Source: Limisphaerales bacterium
GTDB lineage: Bacteria; Verrucomicrobiota; Verrucomicrobiia; Limisphaerales; UBA11358
Direction of reading: 5' to 3'
NCBI GenBank assembly: GCA_003161635.1
Contig: PMOA01000084.1
Coordinates: 1 to 51,377 of the forward strand
DNA length: 51,377 nt
Shown here: in pieces, positions 26,047 to 35,357 of the stretch
Layout of the letters: the number at the start of each line of letters is the position of its first letter
Position numbering within the stretch: position 1 is the stretch's first letter
Notes under the pieces: generated by a model
Told to the model about the DNA's origin: nothing
Database searches by the model: none
Seen by the model: the letters and a program-made list of their open reading frames with translations, nothing else
Translations under genes and position numbers: made by a program

Positions 26047-26940
26047 TCAGACGTGCAGGTCGTCGAGATGAAACGGCGGCGCGCTTTTCAAGCGGGCACT
26101 GGCGGCTTCAAAATTGCGGATGTAAATAATATTGCCGGTGGTTTGGTCGCCGACTGCCGCGAGTTTGCGCGTAAAAGCATCGTAATGACACGGCTTGAAT
26201 CCGTGGTTGCGGATTTCCTGATGCAAGGCTACTTCGTCAAAACCGTAGCGGTTGCCGGAATCATTGCGTTCCACAATCATGGCCTGCAATTTCTGATTTT
26301 GCAGCGTGCGGACGGCGCCGGCGAAAACTTCCGTTTCAAAACCTTCCACATCTATTTTTAAGAAGTCGGCGGGATCGTCTGCGAGTTCGGTATCGAGCGT
26401 GGTGACTTTGACTGGAATCGAATCGATTGATTCGGTGGAACTGGCGACGTGGTTTTCCGTGCCGAGACCGGCGCTCATCTGGATGCTGCCAACGGCGCGA
26501 CCCACGGCGGCGTTGACGAGTTTGACCCGTTGTTCAAGTCCGTTGAGCCGGATATTGCGGGCAAGCGCTGCAAAAGTTTCCGGATTGGGTTCAAAGGCCT
26601 GGACACGGCTGCCGGCCACACCGGCGGCAAGCAAAGTGAAAGAGCCGAGATTGGAGCCGACATCTGCAAATTTATCCTGCGCCCGCAAATAATGCATGGT
26701 GAAAGCCATTTGTTCAAATTCGCAAAGCCGGGGCGCGATGTAATGCGCGGCACCCTTCATGTGCGGCGGAATAAGCAGCCGCGTGCGGTTGGGAAATTCC
26801 ACGCAGATTTCGCCGGGCACAATCCGCGCGGCCAACTGGATGAATCCGTATTCGAAAACCGCCCGATTTTTGCGGTTGCGATTGAGCGGATGGTCGCGGA
26901 ACTCGCGCAAGGCACTGACAACTTTGGTGATGGGATTCAT
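26047..26940 (-). CDS. FkbM-family methyltransferase
   Basis: SAM-dependent methyltransferase of 297 residues. SAM motif I is FADVGSNLGSFTLLAA, followed by VQAFEPNPETFAAL and the family marker DFLKIDVEGFETEVF. N-terminal 80 residues are basic. The 3' end lies four bases before the GT2 gene, forming a glycosyltransferase-methyltransferase pair; the same pairing recurs in degraded form upstream. Probably methylates a sugar hydroxyl of the glycan. Confidence 0.88.
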   Translation of the reverse strand: MNPITKVVSALREFRDHPLNRNRKNRAVFEYGFIQLAARIVPGEICVEFPNRTRLLIPPHMKGAAHYIAPRLCEFEQMAFTMHYLRAQDKFADVGSNLGSFTLLAAGVAGSRVQAFEPNPETFAALARNIRLNGLEQRVKLVNAAVGRAVGSIQMSAGLGTENHVASSTESIDSIPVKVTTLDTELADDPADFLKIDVEGFETEVFAGAVRTLQNQKLQAMIVERNDSGNRYGFDEVALHQEIRNHGFKPCHYDAFTRKLAAVGDQTTGNIIYIRNFEAASARLKSAPPFHLDDLHV

Positions 26941-27124
26941 CGCAATGAGCGGGCGTCATCCGCCGCATCGCGCCGGTTGGAAGCTGATTTTTTCAAGTGG
27001 TTCATGGCATCCTGATTTGACGGCCTTCCATTTTTTGAGAAGGAAAACGTCCCGGGCGTTCACATAAAATTATGGCGACACGCTAGTAAACACCATTAGC
27101 CACGTCAACTTGGCAAATTTGCCG

Positions 27125-27425
27125 CGCCATTCAAAAAGGCCGGTTTGCCGGTGGCATGATGCAGAGCAAGGCATTTGCCTTCCTCAATGTTTTTGCGGTC
27201 GTCGTCGAGAACGGTGGCGCCGTAATTTTTACTATTTCGCGCGTGCGATCTTTGGAGTGCGCGTCGGCCAGAATGATTTCAATCTTTTCGCGCGGATAAT
27301 TTTGGCGCGCGATGGACGCCAAAACATTGTCCAGCAATGCCTCGGCGTTGGCGTCGGCATGATGAAACTGACGCGCGGCAGCAGTGTGGATTCTTCTGTT
27401 TGGAACGGCACGGCACAAGTCTAGC
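27125..27425 (-). pseudogene. Frameshifted N-terminal fragment of a GT2 glycosyltransferase
   Basis: Aligned by eye with the intact gene at 25032-26042, this stretch reads VPFQTEESTLLPRVSFIMP, then, after a one-base deletion near 27345, NAEALLDNVLASIARQNYPR and LADAHSKDRTREI. A second disruption near 27225 shifts the frame again. The copy ends after the equivalent of about residue 90. It is non-functional. It lies directly upstream of an FkbM gene, the same order as the intact pair. Confidence 0.85.
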
Positions 27426-27528
27426 CGAATGCTGCGAACAAGGAAAAGCTTCTAGTATCAAAGCTTAAACGAATTTTGACAGCGAGATTGAAATTCGCTG
27501 CGATGACGGGCGGTGTTAAATCAACGGA

Positions 27529-28383
27529 TCAGGGATGGGGTTCAAGCAGTTTTAACAATTCACTGTCCTCGTTGCGGATGGCAATCATGTTGGGGCCGCA
27601 AAAGTCCTCCTGCCGGTAGTGATAATTGCGAAAATCGACATAATTAGGAAACAACTTGCCAAGACGGTAATCAAAACGGGCAAAAAACTGGTGGGCATCG
27701 CGCAGCAGAAACTTCGAGATAATGTTTGTTGTATTGTATTCAAATTGCACCAACCGAATGCGATGCTGGGAAAACATGTCTTGAAAACCGCGCAAAACGG
27801 ATTCTTCCATGCCTTCCACGTCAATCTTGAGGACGTCAATAGTTTGAATGCCATGTTGCTTGGCGTAATCGTCTCCACGAATGACTTTAGCCCGGATTGA
27901 CCTGGGTTGTAATGGTTTTTGCCCGATCATTCTAAATGCATCGTCCAAGTGTTCTTTGAATGCGGTTGTAAGACCATCCTCTGTTTCCGAATAGTAAACA
28001 ACGATTTCGTCATTCCGGTCCGATACTCCCACAGGATTAAGGACGACGTTGGGAAGGTGGCCGGTTTTTTTCTGCAATTTGTCGAAGGTGGGTGGTGCTA
28101 TCTCAAAAGCATGAATGGTGGCTCCAGGCGAATAGCGCTGGCATAACAACAACCAATCTCCAACATTGGCGCCGACATCGAACACACATTTGATCTCTCC
28201 CGCTGGCTTGCCAAGTTGGCGAAGATACCATTCTTCACCATTGGTTCGGATGTCGAAGTTGCGGTTTTCGTAGGCACGCCAAAGCAGGTAAGACATTTGC
28301 CCCGCCCAACGCCATGGGTATCCACGTCGGTGACGGCAAAACCATCTGGCGGCCCGTTCTTTAATGCTGTTTAATACTGGCAT
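27529..28383 (-). CDS. FkbM-family methyltransferase
   Basis: SAM-dependent methyltransferase of 284 residues. SAM motif I is CVFDVGANVGDWLLLCQ; IHAFEIAPPTF and DVLKIDVEGMEESVLRGF follow. Base composition appears slightly more A+T-rich than the flanking glycosyltransferases. It stands alone between two decayed GT2 fragments, so its original partner has probably been lost. Likely role: O-methylation of a glycan sugar. Confidence 0.88.
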   Translation of the reverse strand: MPVLNSIKERAARWFCRHRRGYPWRWAGQMSYLLWRAYENRNFDIRTNGEEWYLRQLGKPAGEIKCVFDVGANVGDWLLLCQRYSPGATIHAFEIAPPTFDKLQKKTGHLPNVVLNPVGVSDRNDEIVVYYSETEDGLTTAFKEHLDDAFRMIGQKPLQPRSIRAKVIRGDDYAKQHGIQTIDVLKIDVEGMEESVLRGFQDMFSQHRIRLVQFEYNTTNIISKFLLRDAHQFFARFDYRLGKLFPNYVDFRNYHYRQEDFCGPNMIAIRNEDSELLKLLEPHP

Positions 28384-28559
28384 AGTCGGCCTGATTGCTC
28401 ATATCTGTTTGCTGGTTATTGTTTGACCCATTATTCGCCCTGTCTTGATTCTTCGGGTTGTTTTGAAACGGTGGCTGAAAAGTATCTTCGCCATGAATCA
28501 GAAACGAGCCTGGCTGGAAACACTCCGTCGAGCGAAATAATTTTGAAGAAATACACCTT

Positions 28560-28654
28560 TTTCGCGCGATGGAAGATAAAACGTTGTCCAGCAACGCCTC
28601 AACGTTCAGCGTCGGCACGATGACGCTGATTTTGGGATGTTCGTTTGCGCTCAT
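28560..28654 (-). pseudogene. Second truncated GT2 N-terminus
   Basis: The minus strand from ATG 28654 encodes MSANEHPKISVIVPTLNVEA then LLDNVLSSIAR, plainly the beginning of a GT2 enzyme. After about residue 31 the sequence departs from the family and runs into unrelated low-information residues. Only about 95 bases survive. The remainder of the 310-base gap between the flippase and the FkbM gene shows nothing recognisable. Confidence 0.8.
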
Positions 28655-28693
28655 TCGGGTGCCCGTTCCTCGGCATCATGGTGGCACGGGAAG

Positions 28694-29989
28694 TCACCCG
28701 TCAAGCGATGCGGCATCGAATTTGAGGGTTTCGGTTTTGTGACCGCGCATCGCGACCAGCCAAATCAAAAACACCGCGCCGAACGCGATCCCCGCAGTCA
28801 CGGGCATGACACGCAGCAGGTCCTCCGGCGATTTGCCCAGGCATAGCAAGGTGATCCAGTAGGCCAGCCCCAATCCGCCGTAGAGCAGCGCGATCTTGAG
28901 CCAGCGGCTGGCCAGCGCCCACATGGCGAGCGCTTGCAACAAGCCGACAAAGACCATCGTCATTGCCAATTGTGCAATCATCGCGGCAGCTTCCGGCGCG
29001 GGCCTGCCAAAAATGAGTTTGACGCAAAAATTCCGCAGCACAAACAGACTGATCGCGCCGCAAATCAAACCCACAGTGTAAAGGGCGAGCAGCTTCAATT
29101 GTTCGCGTAGCGCGTCACCGTGGCGCTGGCCGGAGCGGTGTGTGAAAAGCACTGTGAGCAATGGCGCGACGACGATTGGCAGTGCCGCCGCCAGCCGTTC
29201 GGCACAACTGTAAGCGTCGAGTTCCGTGTTGGAGAAAAATCGTTTTGCCACCAGCATGTCGCCTTGTGTGAAACAGTAACCGCCGCCGACACACGCCGCG
29301 GCCACGATGAGAAATTGGACAAATTCGCGGTTCCACGGCGAAATGGCCTGGCTTGGCCGCGACAAATCCTTTTTCCAAAAAAGCAAAACCAGATTTGACA
29401 GCAAGGCGACTCCGGTGGCCAGAACTGCTGTTTCAGTCGCGGGATATTTCATCACGATGAATCCGCCGAATGCGAGGCGTAGGCAAACTCCCAAAAGGCC
29501 GATGAGTGCGAGCCGTTTGAACCAGGCCATTCCCTGGCAAAGCGCGGTGGCGAATGCGCCCCAAAGTCCCGCCAGCACGCAGGCCAGCGCGATGAACATC
29601 AAACCGGTGCGTGGAAAATTAAAGAAATCGCTCAATGGTTTGATCAGCACCACCGTCAGCGCCGATCCGGCGATGGTGAGGCGGAAAAGAAATTTCCGGC
29701 AACCGCCCAGCAGGCCTTGGAGACGTGCATCATCGCCGCTGAAATTGAAGCGGGCGATATAGTGGGTGACGGCTGTTGTGGCGATGGCCAGCGGCAAGCC
29801 GAGCAGTCCCATGAAAACAAAGGTGCTGTTCGCCAGACCGTATTCACCGTGTTCCTTCAACAGCCGTCCGATGATGGCTTGAAAGGCGAAATTGCCCAGA
29901 CCGGTCAGGAAACATGCCGCGGAAAAAATAATGCCGCTTTGCAAGAGCTTGCGGGCCGGGCCGGAACCGCTTTTCAACTCCTGGTTCAT
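28694..29989 (-). CDS. Polysaccharide flippase-like membrane protein (Wzx/MOP superfamily)
   Basis: A 431-residue protein with about twelve hydrophobic helices, for example GIIFSAACFLTGLGNFAFQAI, FVFMGLLGLPLAIATTAVT and LIVAAACVGGGYCFTQG. The layout and the N-terminal G-N-F-A-F-Q-x-I-I-G-R-L segment fit the Wzx/MATE-like exporters that flip lipid-linked glycans. Start ATG at 29989 overlaps the upstream epimerase stop as ATGA. It is the only flippase candidate in the glycan region. Confidence 0.8.
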   Translation of the reverse strand: MNQELKSGSGPARKLLQSGIIFSAACFLTGLGNFAFQAIIGRLLKEHGEYGLANSTFVFMGLLGLPLAIATTAVTHYIARFNFSGDDARLQGLLGGCRKFLFRLTIAGSALTVVLIKPLSDFFNFPRTGLMFIALACVLAGLWGAFATALCQGMAWFKRLALIGLLGVCLRLAFGGFIVMKYPATETAVLATGVALLSNLVLLFWKKDLSRPSQAISPWNREFVQFLIVAAACVGGGYCFTQGDMLVAKRFFSNTELDAYSCAERLAAALPIVVAPLLTVLFTHRSGQRHGDALREQLKLLALYTVGLICGAISLFVLRNFCVKLIFGRPAPEAAAMIAQLAMTMVFVGLLQALAMWALASRWLKIALLYGGLGLAYWITLLCLGKSPEDLLRVMPVTAGIAFGAVFLIWLVAMRGHKTETLKFDAASLDG

Positions 29990-31053
29990 ACGAGCGATTG
30001 CAATTCCCTTTCGTGAGCGCGGACCCAGTTGAAAATGTCGGTGCCAGTTTGTTTCACATCATGTCGCGGACGCCACGCGGTGCGTGCAAAGAGCCGGCGG
30101 CAATCCGCTATGAACAATCGCAGGTCTGCCTGGCGGCTGATTGTTTCTTTGCCGAGGGTTGTTTGGCGTCCGATAATTTGCTGGCAAATGACCGTTAATT
30201 CTCGCAGCGAAATGGAATTGCCCAACCCGCCACCGACATTTCCTAGCCAGCCATCCCAAGCGGTGAAGTTTGCAAGTTGTTCCTCAACCAATTCGCAGAG
30301 GTCGTCCACGTGCAATGCGTCGCGAACCTGTTTGCCTGTGCCGCCATAGCCAATGTAAGAAAGCGGTTTGCCGAAATAGTGACGCAGCACCCACAACGAC
30401 ACGACGCCTTGATCCACTTTGCCCATTTGCCACGGGCCGGCAATGACGCCGCAACGGTTTATGGCTGCTCGAAGTCCGAACCCGGCGCGAGACTCCTCAA
30501 TCAGCCCCTCGCTGGCAAACTTGGTCAGTCCATAAAGCGAGCGAGCACCTTGTGATGCACTTTCTTCCCGCACACCTTGCGAGGAAATCGGTGCTCCGGC
30601 GACGTCCAGCCACTCAAAACGCGTTTCGCTTTCGCGCCAGGGATGCGCTTCCAGCAGGGCAATGAGATAAACACGGCTGGTGGAAAGAAACAAAAAATTG
30701 CTTTGCCATTGTCGGGCCTTTTCAAGGCAGCGGTAGGTGCCCAGAAAATTTGTTTCCATGAGATAGTCCGGCGAGTCGGCGTAACCAGCGAGCACGGAAG
30801 GTTCGGCCGAGCATTCAATGATGGCCTCAAACGGTCCGGTGGGGAATTCGTTGGCGAATCGGATGTCTCCCTTGACGAATTCCATCGCACCCCCCCGCAG
30901 TCGGAGAAGATTTAATTCGGAACCGGGCCGGTGCAAGTTGTCCATGGCGATGACGCGAGTTGAAGGATGGCGTCGCTTCAGGAACACGGCGAGATTGCCG
31001 CCGACAAAGCCCGCGCCGCCGGTGATCAAAATGCTTTCTGGAAAGGCAGGCAT
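29986..31053 (-). CDS. NAD-dependent sugar epimerase/dehydratase, CDP-paratose-2-epimerase-like
   Basis: Extended SDR of 355 residues. Cofactor motif GGAGFVGGNLA is near the N-terminus, with FLSTSRVYLIAL, then YGLTKFASEGLIEES supplying the catalytic Tyr and Lys. The segment RDALHVDDLCELVEEQL resembles the CDP-tyvelose/paratose epimerase branch. It lies three bases after the next upstream epimerase gene and overlaps the flippase start, so the three form a coupled unit. Exact substrate not known. Confidence 0.82.
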   Translation of the reverse strand: MPAFPESILITGGAGFVGGNLAVFLKRRHPSTRVIAMDNLHRPGSELNLLRLRGGAMEFVKGDIRFANEFPTGPFEAIIECSAEPSVLAGYADSPDYLMETNFLGTYRCLEKARQWQSNFLFLSTSRVYLIALLEAHPWRESETRFEWLDVAGAPISSQGVREESASQGARSLYGLTKFASEGLIEESRAGFGLRAAINRCGVIAGPWQMGKVDQGVVSLWVLRHYFGKPLSYIGYGGTGKQVRDALHVDDLCELVEEQLANFTAWDGWLGNVGGGLGNSISLRELTVICQQIIGRQTTLGKETISRQADLRLFIADCRRLFARTAWRPRHDVKQTGTDIFNWVRAHERELQSLV

Positions 31054-31056
31054 GAT

Positions 31057-32112
31057 TCAACTGGAAAGGCAGGCGTGATGGATTTCTTCGAGAATCCGCT
31101 CCAAGTTATATTGAAATTTCCAGGCGGGATAGTGACTTTGGAATTTCCGCACGTCGCTGATCCACCAAATATGGTCGCCGATGCGGTTGTTTTCCTCGTA
31201 AGTCCATTTTAATTTGTGGCCGCTGATTTGTTCGCACAGGTCAATCGCTTCGAGCATGGAACAATTTGAATGGCGGCTGCCGCCGATGTTGTAAACCTCG
31301 CCCGAGCGCGGCTTGAGGAAAAATTGCCAGAAGGCTTCCACCAAATCGCGGCTGTGAATGTTGTCGCGCACCTGTTTGCCTTTGTAGCCGAACACCCGAT
31401 AGGGCGTGCCGGTCACGGTGCAGCGCATCAGGTAAGCAAGGAAACCGTGTAATTCCGTGCCGGCATGGGCCGGTCCAGTCAGACATCCGCCACGGAAACA
31501 CGCGGTCTTCATTCCAAAATAACGCCCGTATTCCTGCACCAGCACATCCGCCGCGACTTTCGACGCGCCGAACAACGAGTGTTTGGTCTGGTCAATGCTC
31601 ATTGTTTCCGGGATGCCGGGTTCGTAGGCGTGACCGGATTTGATTTCCCAGCGCTTTTCCAATTCGACCAACGGCAGGTAATTGGGCGCGTCGCCGTAAA
31701 CTTTGTTCGTGGAGGTGAAGATGAAAACGGCTTTCGGACAAAATTGTCGCGTCGCCTCCAGCAAATTGAGCGTCCCGGTGGCGTTGACGCTGAAGTCCGC
31801 GTGCGGATCGCGCGCTGCCCAATCGTGTGAGGGTTGCGCCGCCGTGTGGATGATCAGGGTGATGTCCTTGCCGAGTTGGCGGAGCAGATTTTCGACAGCC
31901 TGACGGTCGCGGATGTCAAAGTCGTGATGTTGATAATTCGGGATGGACTCGATGAGTTTCCGGCGGTTGGCCAGCGTGGAGGCGCCGTCACCGAAGAACC
32001 AGCGTCGCAGGTCATTGTCAATACCGACCACCTTGAGGCCCGCTTGAGCAAATCGCTTAACACTTTCTGAACCAATCAAGCCGGCTGCGCCAGTCACAAT
32101 TACAGTGCTCAT
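31057..32112 (-). CDS. NAD-dependent epimerase, CDP-paratose-2-epimerase-like, with Phe in place of catalytic Tyr
   Basis: Extended SDR of 351 residues. Cofactor motif is GAAGLIGS at residues 8-15; [15 protein letters not shown] and [10 protein letters not shown] follow. The position of the catalytic YxxxK reads FGASK at 181-185, so the tyrosine is phenylalanine while the lysine is kept. From memory the same substitution occurs in relatives with the phrase SLFG(V/A)SK, so it may be a subfamily trait. The downstream [18 protein letters not shown] is also characteristic of that group. Confidence 0.82.
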   Translation of the reverse strand: MSTVIVTGAAGLIGSESVKRFAQAGLKVVGIDNDLRRWFFGDGASTLANRRKLIESIPNYQHHDFDIRDRQAVENLLRQLGKDITLIIHTAAQPSHDWAARDPHADFSVNATGTLNLLEATRQFCPKAVFIFTSTNKVYGDAPNYLPLVELEKRWEIKSGHAYEPGIPETMSIDQTKHSLFGASKVAADVLVQEYGRYFGMKTACFRGGCLTGPAHAGTELHGFLAYLMRCTVTGTPYRVFGYKGKQVRDNIHSRDLVEAFWQFFLKPRSGEVYNIGGSRHSNCSMLEAIDLCEQISGHKLKWTYEENNRIGDHIWWISDVRKFQSHYPAWKFQYNLERILEEIHHACLSS

Positions 32113-32164
32113 AAAAAATTGGCGGCGTCAGGAGAAATTTTTTTCCGACAGGCCGTTTTTACGC

Positions 32165-32978
32165 TTAAATAAATAGCTTCAGTGGGAGTGGGCTTCGGGC
32201 GCAAGCGGATTCTACACGTTTCAGGTAATGTGGCTTGCGGGCGCGAATCAGCAAAAAATGACCGCGCCTGGAAGCGATTCGCTCCAGCACTCGACTCCGG
32301 CCGTCGGGCAGCGGCAGAATGCTGATGGAACGCACCTCGGCGTCAAAGCCGGTAAGTGCAAACAACTCCCGGGCTTGAGGCACTGTTAACACACGCACAT
32401 GACCTGAGATGCCGGCAAAGGCGGGGTGGTCAATGGGCACGGGTTCAACTATTGGCTCGTTGTAATGAAGTCCTGGTGGATTACCGAGGTAACGCCCGCA
32501 AATCTGCATTAGCGAAAATGGCGTATAACCCATACACAACGCAAAGCAATTCAACAAGCTGGACAGATTTTCTGACATGATGACTGCCGTGCCGCCGGGT
32601 TTGAGTACGCGATAAGTTTCCTCGACGAATAACCGCGTGTTGTGCAGATGCTCGATCACCTGGGAACTGAACACCACATCGAATTTGCCGTCTTCAAAGG
32701 GCCAGCGTCCGTTCAAATCGTAACTGAATACCTTGATCCTGCGCTGTTCGGCTTTTGCTTTGAGCGGTGGCGCGCCTTCCACTCCGTAAAATTCAGTCGG
32801 AACCTGCTTGAAATACCGGAATAACATGTTCCCGTCACCGCAACCCACATCCAACAAACTCTGCGGTAATAGATCAACTACAGCTCGCCCCCAATCATTG
32901 CAACGTTCAATGCCCAGATGCCGCTGGCGGTCGCCAAAACGCTGGAGTGTTTTCAGGATAAAATTTGCCGTTGAGCAT
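32165..32978 (-). CDS. Class I SAM-dependent methyltransferase, 5' end possibly frameshifted
   Basis: The uninterrupted frame (32165-32857, 230 residues, TTG start) begins directly in SAM motif I, LLDVGCGDGNMLFRYF, which is too short at the N-terminus. The same frame stays open upstream and encodes ILKTLQRFGDRQRHLGIERC but has no start codon before a stop. An ATG at 32978 in the neighbouring frame encodes MLNGKF. Removing one T from the four-base run at 32960-32963 joins the two into a natural N-terminus. Other motifs are FDVVFSSQVIEHL and VLKPGGTAVIMSENL. It is a real frameshift or a sequence error. Confidence 0.72.
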
Positions 32979-33118
32979 TGTATTTTTTGTCTTCAGTAAC
33001 AGAAATGGCCAGTTGTGGCAAAGTGAATCGAAACCGGGTGGGGGTGACATTTGCAGGCTGGAACGCGCCAAAAATGCTGGCTAGCCCTGCCAGCACGCAT
33101 TAAACTTCGCGCCCAATC

Positions 33119-34090
33119 ATGGAAAAAGTTTTTGTTACCGGGGCCGCCGGTTTTATCGGCAGCAATCTCGTTGACCGCCTGCTTGCCGGCGGGAAACACG
33201 TCGTCGGCTGGGATAATTTCTCCACCGGCCAGCGTGAATTTCTGGAATCGCCGTCAACCAATCCCAAATTCAAACTCATCGAAGGCGATTGTCTGGATTT
33301 GTCCGCGTTGATCCGCGCGATGGTGGGATGCGATTTCGTTTTTCATCTGGCCGCGAATGCAGACGTCCGTTTCGGCCTCGACCACCCGCACAAGGATTTG
33401 CAGCAAAACACCGTTGCTACTTTCAACGTGCTGGAAGCTATGCGCGCCAACGGCATCAAAGGCATCGCCTTCAGCTCCACCGGCAGCGTCTATGGCGAGG
33501 CGGAGATTATCCCGACGCCGGAAAATCATCCATTCCCGATCCAGACCTCCCTTTACGCCGCGTCCAAAGTCGCCGGCGAAGGATTCATTCACGCTTACTG
33601 CGAGGGCTACGGATTTGAAGGTTACATTTTCCGGTTTGTCTCGATTCTCGGCGAACGCTACACGCACGGCCACGTGTTGGATTTTTATAAACAACTGCTT
33701 GCTCATCCCGGCCACTTGAAAGTTTTGGGTGATGGCACGCAGCGGAAATCCTATCTCTACATCGGTGACTGCCTGGACGCGATGCTGCACGTCGTAACTC
33801 GCGCCACGGCCAAACAAACCAAACATGGTGTCGAAACCTACAACCTCGGCACGGACGAATACGTTCAGGTCAATGACTCCATTCGTTTCATTTGTCGCGC
33901 GCTCGGCCTCAAGCCAAAATTGGAATACTCCGGCGGCAATAAAGGCTGGGTCGGCGACAACCCGTTTATTTTTCTCGACACCAAAAAAATCCGCGCCACC
34001 GGCTGGAAAACCACGCTCACCATTGAGCAATCCATCATCCGCACGTTACAATGGCTCCAGCAGAACCAATGGGTGCTCCAACACCGATGA
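33119..34090 (+). CDS. NAD-dependent epimerase (UDP-glucose 4-epimerase family)
   Basis: Extended SDR of 323 residues. GAAGFIGSNLVDRLL binds NAD; FSSTGSVYGEAE and LYAASKVAGEGFI provide the catalytic Ser, Tyr and Lys. RKSYLYIGDCLDAM and TYNLGTDEYVQVND are typical of the substrate domain. First gene of the plus-strand sugar-nucleotide run. Its stop overlaps the next start (ATGA). It probably epimerises a UDP- or GDP-sugar. Confidence 0.9.
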   Translation: MEKVFVTGAAGFIGSNLVDRLLAGGKHVVGWDNFSTGQREFLESPSTNPKFKLIEGDCLDLSALIRAMVGCDFVFHLAANADVRFGLDHPHKDLQQNTVATFNVLEAMRANGIKGIAFSSTGSVYGEAEIIPTPENHPFPIQTSLYAASKVAGEGFIHAYCEGYGFEGYIFRFVSILGERYTHGHVLDFYKQLLAHPGHLKVLGDGTQRKSYLYIGDCLDAMLHVVTRATAKQTKHGVETYNLGTDEYVQVNDSIRFICRALGLKPKLEYSGGNKGWVGDNPFIFLDTKKIRATGWKTTLTIEQSIIRTLQWLQQNQWVLQHR

Positions 34091-35355
34091 ATGTCACCGT
34101 CCTCGGCCTCTGGCATCTCGGCTGCGTCACCGCTGCGTGCGGCGCGCGGCATTTCCAGGTTGTCGGACTCGACTTCGACGAGGCGAACATCGCCAAACTT
34201 GATTCCGGCCAGGCTCCGCTTTTCGAGCCGGGGCTGAATGAACTCATCACTGCCGGCCTTGCCGCAAAGAAACTTTCGTTCACTACCGATCCAAAAATCG
34301 CGTGCGCCCGCGCCGACGTGCTCTGGCTTTGCTACGACACGCCGGTCAATGAAAACGACGAATCGGATGTGGACTTCGTTCTCGCCAATCTCCGCCGTGC
34401 GCTGCCGCATTTGCCCAAAGGCGCGCTGGTATTGATTTCCGCCCAACTGCCCGTCGGCACCTGCCGCCGGCTGGAAGCCGAATTTCCGCAATTTCATTTC
34501 GCCTGCTCGCCCGAAAACCTGCGGCTGGGCAGGGCGATTGACGCGTTTGAAAAAGCCGGGCGCGTTATCGTCGGCATCCGTGACGACGCGAAAAAAGCAC
34601 TGCTCGAAAAACTGTTCACACCGTTCACTCCGCAAATTTTATTCATGCGCACCGAGTCGGCCGAGATGGTGAAGCACGCCCTTAATTCATTTCTCGCGCT
34701 TTCCATCACGTTCATCAACGAGATTGCACGATTGGGCGAACACGTCGGCGCGGACGCCAAGGAGGTTTCCGCCGGTTTGAAAAGCGAACCGCGCATCGGG
34801 CCAAAGGCTTATCTCAGTCCCGGTGGTCCGTTTGCCGGCGGCACGCTCGCGCGTGACGTGGTTACGCTGACCAAACTGGCGGCCGCGAAAAACGAAAAAA
34901 TTTCCGTCATTCCGGCCATCACGCAAAGCAACGATCTGCATCGCGGCTGGGCGTTGAGGCGATTGCAATCGCGTCTCGGCGATTTGCGCGGAAAGAAAAT
35001 CACCGTGCTCGGCCTGACTTACACCACCAACACTGACACACTCCGCCGCAGCGCGGCGGTGGAATTGTGCCGGAATCTTCTGGCGGAGGGCGCGGGCGTT
35101 CACGCCTTTGACCCGGCGGTGAAACAATTGCCCGCCGAACTCGCCGGGGTGCGGCTCGCCTCCCAAATTCCCGGGGCGCTGAGCGGCGCGGATGCCGCTG
35201 TGGTTTGCACCGAGTGGCCTGAATTTCGTGGGGCGGATTGGGCGAAAATTGTCCCGGCCATGCGCCAGCGCATTTTTGTGGACGCCAACCGTTTTTTGGA
35301 AAAGGAATTAAAAAACCTGCCCGCCGTCGAACATCTTTCCGTTGGTCGCGTTTGA
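34087..35355 (+). CDS. UDP-glucose/GDP-mannose dehydrogenase-like protein lacking the catalytic cysteine
   Basis: A 422-residue member of the nucleotide sugar dehydrogenase family from the ATG at 34087, which overlaps the previous stop by four bases. The N-terminal VTVLGLWHLGCVTAACGA binds NAD. The central SAEMVKHALNSFLALSITFINEIA conserves the catalytic Lys and Asn. In the active-site loop, which normally reads PGxGFGGPCxPKD, this protein reads PGGPFAGGTLARD, so the thiohemiacetal-forming cysteine aligns with Thr253 and the following lysine with Arg256. A four-electron oxidation to a uronic acid by the usual mechanism seems unlikely. The C-terminal domain is intact. Confidence 0.85.
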   Translation: MNVTVLGLWHLGCVTAACGARHFQVVGLDFDEANIAKLDSGQAPLFEPGLNELITAGLAAKKLSFTTDPKIACARADVLWLCYDTPVNENDESDVDFVLANLRRALPHLPKGALVLISAQLPVGTCRRLEAEFPQFHFACSPENLRLGRAIDAFEKAGRVIVGIRDDAKKALLEKLFTPFTPQILFMRTESAEMVKHALNSFLALSITFINEIARLGEHVGADAKEVSAGLKSEPRIGPKAYLSPGGPFAGGTLARDVVTLTKLAAAKNEKISVIPAITQSNDLHRGWALRRLQSRLGDLRGKKITVLGLTYTTNTDTLRRSAAVELCRNLLAEGAGVHAFDPAVKQLPAELAGVRLASQIPGALSGADAAVVCTEWPEFRGADWAKIVPAMRQRIFVDANRFLEKELKNLPAVEHLSVGRV

Positions 35356-35357
35356 AT

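Noticed and set aside
27480-27503. CAGCGA/TCGCTG stem downstream of the FkbM gene as a terminator
   Set aside because: Six-base stem with a long loop and no U tract; too weak to annotate.
28423-28623. 66-residue plus-strand frame between flippase and FkbM genes
   Set aside because: No family signal and it overlaps the GT2 remnant in antisense.
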